From: Nocardia sp. NRRL S-836
GTDB lineage: Bacteria; Actinomycetota; Actinomycetes; Mycobacteriales; Pseudonocardiaceae
Reading direction: 5' to 3'
DNA: 64,000 nucleotides
Assembly: GCF_001279525.1 (NCBI RefSeq)
Contig: NZ_LGDY01000114.1
Span: 62,001-126,000, forward strand
Both the position numbers and the translations under genes were made by a program. The notes below the pieces were generated by a model, which worked only from the letters and a program-made list of their open reading frames with translations, was not told the origin of the DNA and ran no database searches. Positions 37,451 to 46,565 of this stretch are shown here, piece after piece. The first letter of the stretch is position 1, and every line of letters starts with the position of its first letter.

Positions 37451-37560
37451 TCCGTTCTTTGCAGGGGAACGAAGCGCTTTCGACGCTAGGGAGAGATCCG
37501 GTTCCTGCCAAGGGTGTCCTAAAGATTAAGACGCGCTTGCATTGCCGAACAATTCACGGT

Positions 37561-38634
37561 TCACAGCGTTGGCGGCCAGTAGAGGATACGAGTGACGGGT
37601 GGCGTCGCGGGGGTGCCCGTGGTAACCAGCGCGCTGTGGACCTGCGCGGCCGTCGCGGCTGGGTTGAGCTGCAGGTACCTGGCCGCGACACCGGCCGCGT
37701 GCGGCGCCGCCATGGACGAGCCGGACAACGTCGCGGTCGCCGTGTCGCTGGTGTTCCACGCCGACGGGACACTCACGCCCGCGGCCCAGATGTCCACCAG
37801 CGGACCGTAGTTCGACGAAGAGGACCTGGTGTCGGTCTGCGTCAACGCGCCCACGCAGATCGCCTCGGAGACCCGTTGCGGTGAGGAGCCGCTCGGGTCG
37901 GTGTTGCTGCCGCCGGCCGCGACCGTGTACGAGACACCGGACGCGATCGAGCGCCGCACGGCGTCGTCCAGCGCCGCGGATGCGCTGCCGCCCAACGACA
38001 TGTTCGCCACCGCGGGCTTGACGGCGTTGCGCGTCACCCAGTCCACGCCCGCGATCACACCGGAGATCGTGCCGGAGCCCGAACCGTTGAGCACCCGCAC
38101 GCCCCACACGGTGGCGCGCTTGGCGATGCCGTACGTCGTGCCCGCGGCGATGCCGGCGACGTGCGTGCCGTGGCCGTTGTCGTCCTGGGCGACGGCGTCG
38201 TTGTCGACGGTGTCCCAGCCGTTGCGCGCGCGCCCGCCGAAGTCGGTGTGCGTCACCCGCAGGCCGGTGTCGATCACGTAGATGTTCACGCCGGAACCGG
38301 TGCTGGTGTACTCGTAGCGCCGGTCCAGCGGCAGGGCGCGCTGGTCGACGCGGTCCAGGCCCCACGGCGGGTCGAGCTGCGTGGTGTTGGCGTGCACCAG
38401 CCCGTCACGCTCCACATAGGACACGTTGGGATCGGCCTTCACCGCCCGCAGCTGCCGGGCGGTCATGCGGGCGCTGTAGCCGGTGAAGACACTGGTGTAG
38501 CGGTGCTCCACCACGCCCGAGAACGACGACACGGCGCCGTCCTTGAGCACGACGATGTAGGAGGTCGTGGCCGCGGCCGCCGGGGCGACCACGACCGCTG
38601 CCGCGAGGGCGGCGACTGCCAGCAGGGCTCTCAC
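37561..38634 (-). CDS. S8 family peptidase with substituted oxyanion residue
   Basis: A 357-residue secreted S8 protein closely related to its neighbour. Signal peptide about residues 1-22, inhibitor_I9-like propeptide about 25-80, catalytic Asp122 (VIDTGL), His155 (GHGTHVAG) and Ser307 (GSSMAAPH). The oxyanion-hole Asn, present as Asn270 in the neighbouring paralogue, is Gly242 here (VAAGGSN), so activity may be lowered. The GTG at 38634 has GGAAG eight bases upstream; the longer open frame towards 39885 is chance. It lies upstream of the other S8 gene in the same direction. Confidence 0.9.
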   Translation of the reverse strand: MRALLAVAALAAAVVVAPAAAATTSYIVVLKDGAVSSFSGVVEHRYTSVFTGYSARMTARQLRAVKADPNVSYVERDGLVHANTTQLDPPWGLDRVDQRALPLDRRYEYTSTGSGVNIYVIDTGLRVTHTDFGGRARNGWDTVDNDAVAQDDNGHGTHVAGIAAGTTYGIAKRATVWGVRVLNGSGSGTISGVIAGVDWVTRNAVKPAVANMSLGGSASAALDDAVRRSIASGVSYTVAAGGSNTDPSGSSPQRVSEAICVGALTQTDTRSSSSNYGPLVDIWAAGVSVPSAWNTSDTATATLSGSSMAAPHAAGVAARYLQLNPAATAAQVHSALVTTGTPATPPVTRILYWPPTL

Positions 38635-38904
38635 AGGCGAACTTCCTTTCACTGCAGGGGTGTCGTTCCTTCGGCAGGGAAACGGCCCCGGCTCGCGAGG
38701 AACCGGGGCCGTCCACGGGGCCGTAGCCGTCTTCGTCGCAGGGGGTGAGCGGGACCTGGTGGACCGGGGTCGTCGGCGGCGGTGTGATGGCCCGACCTCT
38801 GAACCTGCCGAGTTTCCCACGACCGCGAAACCGCCGATCGGCTGTACCGCAGCACCTTTGCTGCCGATAGCCTCTCGTGCTTGACTCCGTGAAACGGAGG
38901 GGTG
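38635..38904. other. Intergenic region, divergent S8 peptidase and regulator
   Basis: These 270 bases contain the two divergent promoters. An A/T-richer stretch around 38830-38880 lies before the regulator start and an AAAGGAAG site precedes the peptidase start. No gene or clear terminator is seen. Confidence 0.5.
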
Positions 38905-39822
38905 ATGCTCACGATCTACCCACCGCGCGACGAGCTCGCCGACCTGTTGGTGACGGGTCCGTTCGCGGACGCGTTGCGGGTGGCGATCCAGGTGCGGGGC
39001 CTCAGCCTCGAACGTCTGCAGCACCGGTTGCGGGTGCGCGGCGCGCCGATCAGCGTGACGGCGCTGAGCTACTGGCAGTCGGGTCGCCGCAGACCCGAGC
39101 GGCCGGACTCGCTGAGGGCGCTCGCCCACCTCGAAGACGTGCTGGGCCTGCCGCGGACCGCGCTTTCCCGGCTGCTCGGACCACCCCGGCCGCGCGGCCG
39201 TTCCCGCAGGCGGGACCTGCCGCCGCGAGCGCCGTGGGACGGGTCGGGGCTGGTGCTGACCGCGCAGCAGGACCGGGTCGAGGTCGCGCCCTGCGGCGGT
39301 GTGCGCGGGGTCCGGTCCCGCCAGGTCATGCGGGCGACGACGGCCGGCGTGGACCGGTGGATCCTGTGCCAGGAAACAGGTTCGGCGCAGCCCGCGCTGA
39401 CCGCGATCCGGTCGTGCCGGGTCGGCCGGGTGGCGCGGGAACGCACGAACGGCGTGCTCGTCGCCGAGCTGTTGTTCGACGAACCTCTGTCGACCGACCA
39501 GACCACCGCGATCGAGTACGAACTGACCTATCCGCATCCCACGGCCGAGCGCACGCATTTCCGCCGTTTCGGCGAACGGGTGCGGGACTACGTGCTGGAG
39601 GTCAAGTTCCCGGTCGACGCGCCACCCGGTTCGTGCGAGCAGTTCGCGTCGGGTCCGGCGGGCACGGAGTTGTTCGGCGGCGCGCGCCCCGCGCCCGTGG
39701 ACACGTGGGGCTACGCGCACGCCGCCGCACTCGACTTCGGGCCCGGTCTCTACGGGATGCGCTGGACCGCGCCGGTGACGACCGCGGTGAACGCGGCGGG
39801 GTCGTCGACGAACGGGAAGTGA
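38905..39822 (+). CDS. Helix-turn-helix regulator with large C-terminal domain, unknown
   Basis: A 305-residue protein. The first 85 residues have an XRE-like helix-turn-helix (RLRVRGAPISVTALSYWQSG, then DSLRALAHLEDVLGLP). The last 200 residues form a domain rich in strands (LVLTAQQDRVEVAPCGG, then QTTAIEYELTYPHPTAERTHF) that I cannot place. The ATG at 38905 is preferred because GGAGG at 38896-38900 lies four bases upstream. Its 3' end overlaps the convergent hydrolase gene by 73 bases. Function: probably a DNA-binding regulator with a sensor domain. Confidence 0.7.
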   Translation: MLTIYPPRDELADLLVTGPFADALRVAIQVRGLSLERLQHRLRVRGAPISVTALSYWQSGRRRPERPDSLRALAHLEDVLGLPRTALSRLLGPPRPRGRSRRRDLPPRAPWDGSGLVLTAQQDRVEVAPCGGVRGVRSRQVMRATTAGVDRWILCQETGSAQPALTAIRSCRVGRVARERTNGVLVAELLFDEPLSTDQTTAIEYELTYPHPTAERTHFRRFGERVRDYVLEVKFPVDAPPGSCEQFASGPAGTELFGGARPAPVDTWGYAHAAALDFGPGLYGMRWTAPVTTAVNAAGSSTNGK

Positions 39823-40577
39823 CCGGCACCGGGCTGCACGACCAGCTCGGCGTCCGGGAACAGCGCCGCGTACTCGCGCGCACACCCAGGCGGCAGTGCG
39901 ACGTCGTACTCGCCCGCGATGATCAGCGTTGGCACGTCGAGGGTTGCGAGCACCTCGCGGGTCTGCGCGGGGTCGAGCGCGCCCTCGGCGTAGAACTGTC
40001 GCGCGCCCTCGGGGTTGCTCGGGTGGTCGTCGAGCGCGCGGGCCTCGTCGTCCCAGCGGCCGTAGGAGAACGGGGCGATCCGCGCGAAGTTCTCCGGCGT
40101 CGGGTGGCCGGCCCAGATGGCCTCGAAGCCGGCGAACGCCTCGGCGAACCAGGGTTCCCCGCTGCGCAGCAGGGCGACCTCCCTGCGGTCGGCGTCGGTG
40201 ACGTCGATGCCGACCACGCGCGGGCTGGGCGTGACGAGGACGAGCTGCTTGACGTGCCGCGGGTAGCGCTGGGCGTAGAGGACGGCGAGGGTGCCGCCGG
40301 CGGAGTGGCCGAGCAGCCGGATCCGGTCGAGGCCGAGGTGCTCGCGCAGCGCCTCGACGTCCTCGACCTGCCGGTCGGCGCGGTAGCTCTCCCCCGGTGC
40401 CTCCTGCGACCGGCCGGTGCCGCGCAGGTCGAGGATCAGCGTGGTGCCGAGCCCGCCCAGGTCGCCGAGGTAGGAGGAGTCCTGCATCGGACCGCCCGGC
40501 AGGCAGATCAGCGGGTCGTCACCACCTGCCGGGTGGTACGCGAGCGTGGTGCCGTCTCGTGCGGTGAAGGTCCCCAT
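39750..40577 (-). CDS. Alpha/beta hydrolase (proline iminopeptidase-like)
   Basis: A 275-residue alpha/beta hydrolase. The GGPM oxyanion loop near residue 28, the DLRGTGRS segment, the nucleophile elbow GHSAGG (Ser near 92), Asp in IIAGEYDVALPPG and His in QPGAGHFPFVDD form the full catalytic set, as in proline iminopeptidases and related hydrolases. It is the last gene downstream of the acyl-CoA carboxylase operon, 14 bases after the dehydrogenase stop, and could remove an acyl group as a thioesterase-like step, though this is a guess. Its end overlaps the convergent regulator by 73 bases. Confidence 0.85.
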   Translation of the reverse strand: MGTFTARDGTTLAYHPAGGDDPLICLPGGPMQDSSYLGDLGGLGTTLILDLRGTGRSQEAPGESYRADRQVEDVEALREHLGLDRIRLLGHSAGGTLAVLYAQRYPRHVKQLVLVTPSPRVVGIDVTDADRREVALLRSGEPWFAEAFAGFEAIWAGHPTPENFARIAPFSYGRWDDEARALDDHPSNPEGARQFYAEGALDPAQTREVLATLDVPTLIIAGEYDVALPPGCAREYAALFPDAELVVQPGAGHFPFVDDPAAFTAVVTGAVQRIP

Positions 40578-40591
40578 GACGGCGCAGTGTG

Positions 40592-41731
40592 TCAGTAGGA
40601 GCGCGGAAGTTTGAGCGAGTTTTGAGCGACGAAGTTCAGCACCATCTCGCGGGAGACCGGTGCGATCCGCGAGAGCCGGGACATGCCGAGCATCGACGCG
40701 AGGCCGAACTCGGCGGTCAGGCCGTTGCCGCCGTGGACCTGGATCGCCTGGTCGACCGCCGCCGCGATCGCCTCGCCCGCCGCGTACTTGGCCATGTTCG
40801 CTGCCTCGCCCGCTTCCCTGTCACGCCCGCCGTCGTAGAGCGCGGCCGCCTTCTGCGTCATCAGCCTGGCGAGCTCGATCTCGATGTGGATCTTCGCCAG
40901 CGGGTGCGACAACCCTTGGTGGGCACCGATCGGCGTGTCCCACACCTGGCGTTGCCGGGCGTAGGCGACGGCCTTGCTCATCGCGAGCCTGGCCGAGCCG
41001 GTGGCCATGCTCGCACCCATGATCCGTTCGGGGTTGAGGCCGGCGAAGACCTGCAGCAGCCCCTGGTCCGGCGCGCCGACGACGGCGTCCGCGGGCAGCC
41101 TGACGTCGTCGAAGAACAGCGTGAACTGCTTCTCCGGTGACAGCAGGTCCATCTCGATCCGGTGGTGGGTGAGGCCTTCGGCGTTCGTCGGCACGACCAC
41201 GAGCACCGGGCCGGTCTCCAGGACCGAGACGACGAGCACGGCGTCGACCTCGTCGATGCCGGAGATGTAGGTCTTGCTGCCGTTGAGCACCCAGCCGTCG
41301 CCGTCGCGCCGCACGTGGGTCCTGAGCCGGTGCGAGTTCGACCCGGCGTCGGGCTCGGTGATCGCGAACGCCATCTTCAGCGTGCCGTCGGCGAAACCGG
41401 GCAGCCACTTCGACCTCTGCTCGCCGGTGCCGAACCGGGCGATCACCGTGGCGCAGATCGCCGGCGAGACCACCATGAGCAGCAACGGACAGCCCGCCGC
41501 GGCCAGCTCCTCGCACACGGCCGCGAGGTCGCCGATGCCGCCGCCCCCGCCGCCGTACTCCTCCGGCACCGCGACGCCGAGGTAACCGAGCTTGCCGGCC
41601 TCCTCCCACAGCTCGGTGGTCTTCTCCCCCGCGCGGGCCTTGGCGACGAAGTACTCGTTGCCGTACTTGGCACCCAGCTCGGCGACCGCCCTGCGCAGCG
41701 CGGTCCGCTCCTGCGACTCGACGAAGTTCAC
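40592..41731 (-). CDS. Acyl-CoA dehydrogenase (AtuD/LiuA-like)
   Basis: A 379-residue FAD-dependent acyl-CoA dehydrogenase. The N-terminal helical domain, the FAD-contacting middle block (FAITEPDAGSNSH), and the C-terminal block with the conserved VHGGNGLTAEFGLASMLG are all visible. It introduces the alpha-beta double bond in acyl-CoA. Two acyl-CoA dehydrogenase genes belong to this operon; this one is translationally coupled to the biotin carboxylase gene by a GTGA overlap. The substrate is probably a branched-chain or isoprenoid acyl-CoA, inferred from its neighbours. Confidence 0.9.
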   Translation of the reverse strand: MNFVESQERTALRRAVAELGAKYGNEYFVAKARAGEKTTELWEEAGKLGYLGVAVPEEYGGGGGGIGDLAAVCEELAAAGCPLLLMVVSPAICATVIARFGTGEQRSKWLPGFADGTLKMAFAITEPDAGSNSHRLRTHVRRDGDGWVLNGSKTYISGIDEVDAVLVVSVLETGPVLVVVPTNAEGLTHHRIEMDLLSPEKQFTLFFDDVRLPADAVVGAPDQGLLQVFAGLNPERIMGASMATGSARLAMSKAVAYARQRQVWDTPIGAHQGLSHPLAKIHIEIELARLMTQKAAALYDGGRDREAGEAANMAKYAAGEAIAAAVDQAIQVHGGNGLTAEFGLASMLGMSRLSRIAPVSREMVLNFVAQNSLKLPRSY

Positions 41732-43575
41732 TGCTCGTCTCCACTCGTTCCGGCGACCACGGCGAGGACGTCGCCGGCGTTGACCTGCTGCGCCTCCGTG
41801 ACGAGCAGCTCGGTGACCGTGCCCGCGCCGCTCGCGAGGACGCGGTGTTCCATCTTCATGGCTTCCAAGACGAGCAGCTCGGTGCCCGCCTCGACCCGCT
41901 GGCCCTGTTCGACGCTCACCCGGACGACCGTGCCGGGCATCGGTGCGACGGTCGCGCCCGGTGCGAGCCTGCTCTCGGGTTCCGGGAAGCGCGGCACGAC
42001 CCGCAACGACGCCGAGCCGCGCGGTGAGTCGACCTCGACCAGGTCGCCGTAGCGGGCGACGTGGAACGGGGTCCGCACGCCGTCGAGGTCGAGGGTGACG
42101 ACGTCCGGGGTGGCCTGCTCCGGGTCGTACTCGACCTCGATCTGCTCTTCGCCGAACAGGAAACGCGCCCTGGGCTGTTGCGAGCGCACGTTGCGCCAGC
42201 CCAGCGGCAGCGCGCCGGTCCTGCGGGTGGCCGCCCTGGCGAGCGCGGCGGCGAGCGCGAACGGCCGCGGGTCGACGGTGGCGGTGAGGTCGTGCTCGGT
42301 CAGGAACCCGGTGTGCGTGTCGCCGCGCAGGAACGCGTCGTGTTCGAGTACGTCCACCAGCAGCCGGCGGTTCGTGACCAGGCCGTGGATCCGCGCGTCC
42401 GCCAGCGCCGCCGCGAGCTTGCGGGCCGCGGCCCGGCGGGTCGGCGCGTGCGCGATCACCTTGGCCAGCATGGGGTCGTAGTGCACGGAGACGACCGACC
42501 CGTTCTCGACACCGCTGTCGAGCCGGACGTCGCCGGGCACCTCGAACCGGTGCAGGGTGCCGCTCGCCGGGCGCCAGTCGTGGTCGGGGTCCTCGGCGTA
42601 GAGGCGGACCTCGATGGCGTGGCCCCGTGGTTGTGGCGGTCGTGCGGGCAGCGCGGCGCCCTCGGCGATCCTGAGCTGCCACTCGACCAGGTCGACCCCG
42701 TGCACCAGCTCGGTGACCGGGTGCTCGACCTGCAACCGGGTGTTGACCTCCAGGAAGTGGAAGTCCGCGCCCTTCAGCATGAACTCGACCGTGCCCGCGC
42801 CGACGTACCCGATCGACTCGGCGGCCGCCGTGGCCGCCGCGAACAGCCGTTCGCGGAGCTCGTCGCCGACCGCGGGGCTGGGTGACTCCTCGACGATCTT
42901 CTGGTGGCGGCGCTGGATCGAGCACTCGCGTTCGCCCAGCGCCCAGACCGTGCCGTGGCGATCGGCGAGGATCTGCACCTCGACGTGCCGCGCGTGTTCC
43001 AGGAGTGGCTCGCAGAACACCGTCGGGTCGCCGAACGCGGACTCGGCCTCCCGGCGCGCGCCGGCGAGCGCGTCCGGGAACTCCGTGCGGTCACGGACGA
43101 TCCGCATGCCGCGGCCGCCGCCACCGGCCGAGGCCTTGATCAGCACCGGGAACTCGGTGACGGTGTCGGGGTCGAGCTCGGGCAGGGTCGGCACGCCCGC
43201 GGCGGCCATCCGCTTCTTGGCCGCGACCTTCGAGCCCATGGCCTCGATCGAGTCGGGTTCCGGGCCCACCCAGGTCAGCCCGGCCCCCTGGACCAGCCTG
43301 GCGAACCCGGCGTTCTCGCTCAGGAAGCCGTAGCCGGGGTGGACGGCGTCGGCACCGGCTTTGCGCGCGGCCTCGACGAGCAGGTCGGCGCGCAGGTAAG
43401 TGTCGGCCGGTGCCGCACCGGGCAGGCGGACCGCGTAGTCGGCCTCCCGGACGTGCGGCGAGTCCGCGTCGGGGTCGGAGAACACCGCGACGGTGCGGAT
43501 GCCGTTGGCCCGGCAGGTGCGGATGACGCGGCGGGCGATCTCGCCGCGGTTGGCGATGAGCAGTGTCTTGATCAC
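41728..43575 (-). CDS. Acyl-CoA carboxylase alpha subunit (biotin carboxylase + biotin carboxyl carrier)
   Basis: A 615-residue bifunctional subunit. Biotin carboxylase comes first: IANRGEIARRVIRTC (residues 6-20), the ATP-grasp GGGGRGM loop (about 167), EPLLEHARHVEVQILAD and the LEVNTRLQVEHPVTE metal/substrate block (about 290). The C-terminal biotinyl domain ends with EAMKME, with the biotinylated Lys near residue 572. It carboxylates biotin, which the beta subunit transfers to acyl-CoA. It starts at a GTG (43575), seven bases after the beta-subunit stop. Substrate range is not determined by this subunit alone. Confidence 0.94.
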   Translation of the reverse strand: MIKTLLIANRGEIARRVIRTCRANGIRTVAVFSDPDADSPHVREADYAVRLPGAAPADTYLRADLLVEAARKAGADAVHPGYGFLSENAGFARLVQGAGLTWVGPEPDSIEAMGSKVAAKKRMAAAGVPTLPELDPDTVTEFPVLIKASAGGGGRGMRIVRDRTEFPDALAGARREAESAFGDPTVFCEPLLEHARHVEVQILADRHGTVWALGERECSIQRRHQKIVEESPSPAVGDELRERLFAAATAAAESIGYVGAGTVEFMLKGADFHFLEVNTRLQVEHPVTELVHGVDLVEWQLRIAEGAALPARPPQPRGHAIEVRLYAEDPDHDWRPASGTLHRFEVPGDVRLDSGVENGSVVSVHYDPMLAKVIAHAPTRRAAARKLAAALADARIHGLVTNRRLLVDVLEHDAFLRGDTHTGFLTEHDLTATVDPRPFALAAALARAATRRTGALPLGWRNVRSQQPRARFLFGEEQIEVEYDPEQATPDVVTLDLDGVRTPFHVARYGDLVEVDSPRGSASLRVVPRFPEPESRLAPGATVAPMPGTVVRVSVEQGQRVEAGTELLVLEAMKMEHRVLASGAGTVTELLVTEAQQVNAGDVLAVVAGTSGDEQ

Positions 43576-43582
43576 GTCGCAC

Positions 43583-45133
43583 TCACATCCGGAAGACGCC
43601 GAAGCCGTCGGCGCCCCTGATCGGTCCGCTGTGGACAGCGGAGAGGCAGATGCCGAGCACGGTCCTGGTGTCGCGCGGGTCGATGACGCCGTCGTCGTAG
43701 AGCTTGCCGGACAGGAACGGCGCGAGCGACTGCTCCTCGATCTGCGCCTCCACCATCTTGCGCATGGCCGCGTCGTGCTCCTCGTTGTACTCCTGGCCCT
43801 TGGCCATCGCGGCCTGCCTGCCGACGATCGACAGCACACCGGCGAGCTGCGCGGGGCCCATGACGGCGGACTTGGCGTTGGGCCAGGTGAACAGGAACCG
43901 CGGGTCGTAGGCGCGGCCGCACATGCCGTAGTTGCCCGCGCCGTAGCTCGCGCCCATGGTGATCGTGAGGTGCGGGACCGTGCTGTTGGAGACCGCGTTG
44001 ATCATCATCGAGCCGTGCTTGACGATGCCGCCCTGCTCGTACTGTGCGCCGACCATGTAGCCCGTGGTGTTCTGCAGGAAGACCAGCGGGGTGTCGCTTT
44101 GGTTGGCGAGCTGGATGAACTGGGTGGCTTTCTGGGACTCCTCGCTGAACAGCACGCCGCGGGCGTTGGCGAGGATGCCGACCGGGTAGCCGTGGACGCG
44201 CGCCCAGCCGGTGACGAGGCTGCTGCCGTACAACGGTTTGAACTCGTCGAACACCGACCCGTCGACGAGCCGGGCGATCACGTCGCGCGGGTCGAACGGG
44301 ACGCGCTGGTCCTCGGAGACGAGGTCCAGGATGCTGTCGGCGTCGAAGAGCGGTTCCACGACCTCGTGCGGTCGCGGCCCCTGCTTGCGCCAGTTGAGGC
44401 GGGCGACGACGCGGCGGGCCAGCCGGATCGCGTCGGTCTCGTCCTCGGCCACGAAGTCGGCGAGCCCGGACGTGGCGCCGTGCATGGTGGCGCCGCCGAG
44501 CGACTCGTCGTCGGCGTCCTCACCGGTCGCCATCTTGACCAGCGGCGGACCACCGAGGAACACCTTCGAGCGGTCCTTGATCATGATCACGTAGTCGGAC
44601 ATGCCCGGCACGTACGCGCCGCCGGCCGTGGCGTTGCCGAACACCGCGGTGACCGTCGGAACACCGGCCGCGGACAGCCGGGTGAGGTCGCGGAACGCCC
44701 GGCCGCCGGGGATGAAGATCTCGCTCTGCGTCGGCAGGTCGGCGCCGCCGGACTCGACCAGGCTGATCAGCGGAAGCCGGTTCTGCAACGCGATGTCGTT
44801 GGCCCGCAAGCTCTTGCGCAACGTGTACGGGTTGCTCGACCCGCCGCGCACGGTCGGGTCGTTCGCGACGATCACGCACTCGACGCCCTCGACCCGGCCG
44901 ATGCCGGTGACGACGCTGGCGCCGACCGGGAAGTCGGTGCCCCAGGCGGCGAGCGGGGACAGCTCCAGGAACGGGCTGTCCTCGTCGACCAGCAGCTCCA
45001 CCCGTTCCCGTGCGAGGAGCTTGCCGCGCCGGTGGTGCCGTTCGACGTACTTCGGCCCACCCCCGGCGAGCGCTTTGGCGTGCTCGGCGTCGAGCTGCGC
45101 GATCTTCGCGAGCAGCGCCTCCCTGTTGCCCAT
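43583..45133 (-). CDS. Acyl-CoA carboxylase beta subunit (carboxyltransferase, MCC/GCC-like)
   Basis: A 516-residue carboxyltransferase. The acetyl-coenzyme A carboxyltransferase N and C halves carry ISLVESGGADLPTQSEIFIPGG (acyl-CoA oxyanion area), then FLGGPPLVKMATGE, and the biotin-side FLQNTTGYMVGAQYE, followed by TITMGASYGAGNYGMCGRAYDPRF. These are typical of methylcrotonyl- or geranyl-CoA carboxylases. With the alpha subunit downstream (7-base gap) it forms a full enzyme. Its start overlaps the upstream dehydrogenase stop by one base (TGATG). Confidence 0.94.
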   Translation of the reverse strand: MGNREALLAKIAQLDAEHAKALAGGGPKYVERHHRRGKLLARERVELLVDEDSPFLELSPLAAWGTDFPVGASVVTGIGRVEGVECVIVANDPTVRGGSSNPYTLRKSLRANDIALQNRLPLISLVESGGADLPTQSEIFIPGGRAFRDLTRLSAAGVPTVTAVFGNATAGGAYVPGMSDYVIMIKDRSKVFLGGPPLVKMATGEDADDESLGGATMHGATSGLADFVAEDETDAIRLARRVVARLNWRKQGPRPHEVVEPLFDADSILDLVSEDQRVPFDPRDVIARLVDGSVFDEFKPLYGSSLVTGWARVHGYPVGILANARGVLFSEESQKATQFIQLANQSDTPLVFLQNTTGYMVGAQYEQGGIVKHGSMMINAVSNSTVPHLTITMGASYGAGNYGMCGRAYDPRFLFTWPNAKSAVMGPAQLAGVLSIVGRQAAMAKGQEYNEEHDAAMRKMVEAQIEEQSLAPFLSGKLYDDGVIDPRDTRTVLGICLSAVHSGPIRGADGFGVFRM

Positions 45134-46248
45134 CAGGCGAACCCCAATCGTCGTGCCGCGAGCTCGGTCATCACCTCGCTCGCACCTCCCCCGATGCCGA
45201 GGATGCGCGCGTCCCGGTAGTGACGCTCCACTTCGGACTCCCGCATGTACCCCATGCCGCCGTGCAGCTGCACGGCCGCGTCGACCACCTCCGAGCAGAC
45301 CTCGACGGCGGTGTTCTTGGCGAAGCAGACCTCCGTGACGCAGTCCTCGCCGCGGTTGATCCGCGCGGCCGTCTCACGGGTGTAGGTGCGGGCGACGTCG
45401 ATCTTCTGCGCCATCTCGGCCAGCCGGTGGCCGACCACCTGGCGTTTGATCAGCGGTTTGCCGAACGTCGCCCGGTTGCGGGTCCACTCGACGGTGAGGT
45501 CGAGTGCCCGTTGCGCCGTCGCGTAGGCCTGCACCGCCATGGTGACGCGCTCGACCTGGAACTGGCGCATGATCTGGACGAAGCCCTGGTTCTCCTCGCC
45601 CACCAGGTTCTCCACCGGCACCCGGACGTCGTCGAAGTGGAGCTCGGCGGTGTCGCTGCAGTGCCAGCCCATCTTGTCGAGCTTCCTGCGGGTGAACCCG
45701 TCCTCGACGACGAGCAGCGAGATGCCCTGGTAGCCGGGCTCGCCGGTCCTGACCGCGGTGGTCACGAAGTCCGCGCGGCACCCGGAGGTGATGAACGTCT
45801 TCGTGCCGTTGACGACGTAGTGGTCACCCTCCCTGACCGCCCGCGTGGTGATCGCCGCGACGTCGGACCCCGCACCGGGTTCGGTCACCGCGAGACTGCC
45901 GATCTTCTCACCGTTGATCGCCGGCTTCGCGAACCGCTCGATCAGCCCCTGGTCACCGGACTGCCAGATGTGCGGGACCGCGATGCCGAGCGTGAGCAGC
46001 GCCGCGATCACCCCGGACGACCCGCCGGCCTGGATGATCTCCTCGGCGACGACGACCGAGTCGATCAGGTCGCCGTGCTCGAAACCGATGCCCAGCAACC
46101 CGATCGCCGCGGCCTTCCGGTGCAGCTCGCGCGGCACCTCACCGGCGCGCTCCCAGTCGGCGAGGTGCGGGACGATCTCCCTGCGGGTGAAGTCGCCGAC
46201 GAGCTCACGCAGCTCCCCGCGTTCGTCGAACAGGTCTCTGGTGATCAC
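45133..46248 (-). CDS. Acyl-CoA dehydrogenase
   Basis: A 371-residue acyl-CoA dehydrogenase. The FAD block LAVTEPGAGSDVAAITTRA (near 120), the catalytic-domain FGKPLIKRQVVGHRLAEM and C-terminal VDAAVQLHGGMGYMRESEVERHYRDARILGIGGG are intact. Start GTG at 46248 overlaps the AtuA C-terminal gene stop by four bases (GTGA). It likely oxidises an acyl-CoA before carboxylation, such as citronellyl-, isovaleryl- or a similar branched substrate; identity cannot be decided from motifs. Confidence 0.91.
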   Translation of the reverse strand: MITRDLFDERGELRELVGDFTRREIVPHLADWERAGEVPRELHRKAAAIGLLGIGFEHGDLIDSVVVAEEIIQAGGSSGVIAALLTLGIAVPHIWQSGDQGLIERFAKPAINGEKIGSLAVTEPGAGSDVAAITTRAVREGDHYVVNGTKTFITSGCRADFVTTAVRTGEPGYQGISLLVVEDGFTRRKLDKMGWHCSDTAELHFDDVRVPVENLVGEENQGFVQIMRQFQVERVTMAVQAYATAQRALDLTVEWTRNRATFGKPLIKRQVVGHRLAEMAQKIDVARTYTRETAARINRGEDCVTEVCFAKNTAVEVCSEVVDAAVQLHGGMGYMRESEVERHYRDARILGIGGGASEVMTELAARRLGFA

Positions 46249-46565
46249 AGCAGCGCCTCCGGGATGTCGATCTCTCGGCTGCGCACCCACTCGCCGAGCG
46301 CCTTCGCCTGCGGGTCGAACCTGGTGCTGCTCGCCACGCCCTCGCCGAGCAGGCCGTGCAGGACGAAGTTGAGCGCCCTGAGGTTCTTCAGCTCGTACCT
46401 GGTGACCTCCGCCGCCTCCGGCAGCAGCTCCTTGAGCTTCTCGACGGTGAGCGTCCGCTCCAGCCACTCGTACTGCTCCGGCGTGCGCACCCACACGCCG
46501 AGGTTCGCGTCGCCCCCTTTGTCCCCGCTGCGTGCCCCGGCGATCGTGCCCAGCGGTTTCCTCAC
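46245..46565 (-). CDS. AtuA C-terminal-domain protein (separate small gene)
   Basis: A 106-residue protein matching the C-terminal ferredoxin-like domain that is fused to AtuA in other bacteria (IAGARSGDKGGDANLGVW, then RALNFVLHGLLGEGVASS). Here it is its own gene, overlapping the AtuA N-terminal gene by four bases (ATGA), so the two halves are made from one mRNA and likely associate. The molecular role of AtuA in acyclic terpene use is still not established. Confidence 0.85.
   Translation of the reverse strand: MRKPLGTIAGARSGDKGGDANLGVWVRTPEQYEWLERTLTVEKLKELLPEAAEVTRYELKNLRALNFVLHGLLGEGVASSTRFDPQAKALGEWVRSREIDIPEALL

Noticed and set aside
37561..39885. One long 774-residue minus-strand frame across the S8 protease and beyond
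   Set aside because: The part upstream of 38634 covers the antisense of the HTH gene and lacks homology; the GTG at 38634 with a good ribosome site and signal peptide is the real start.
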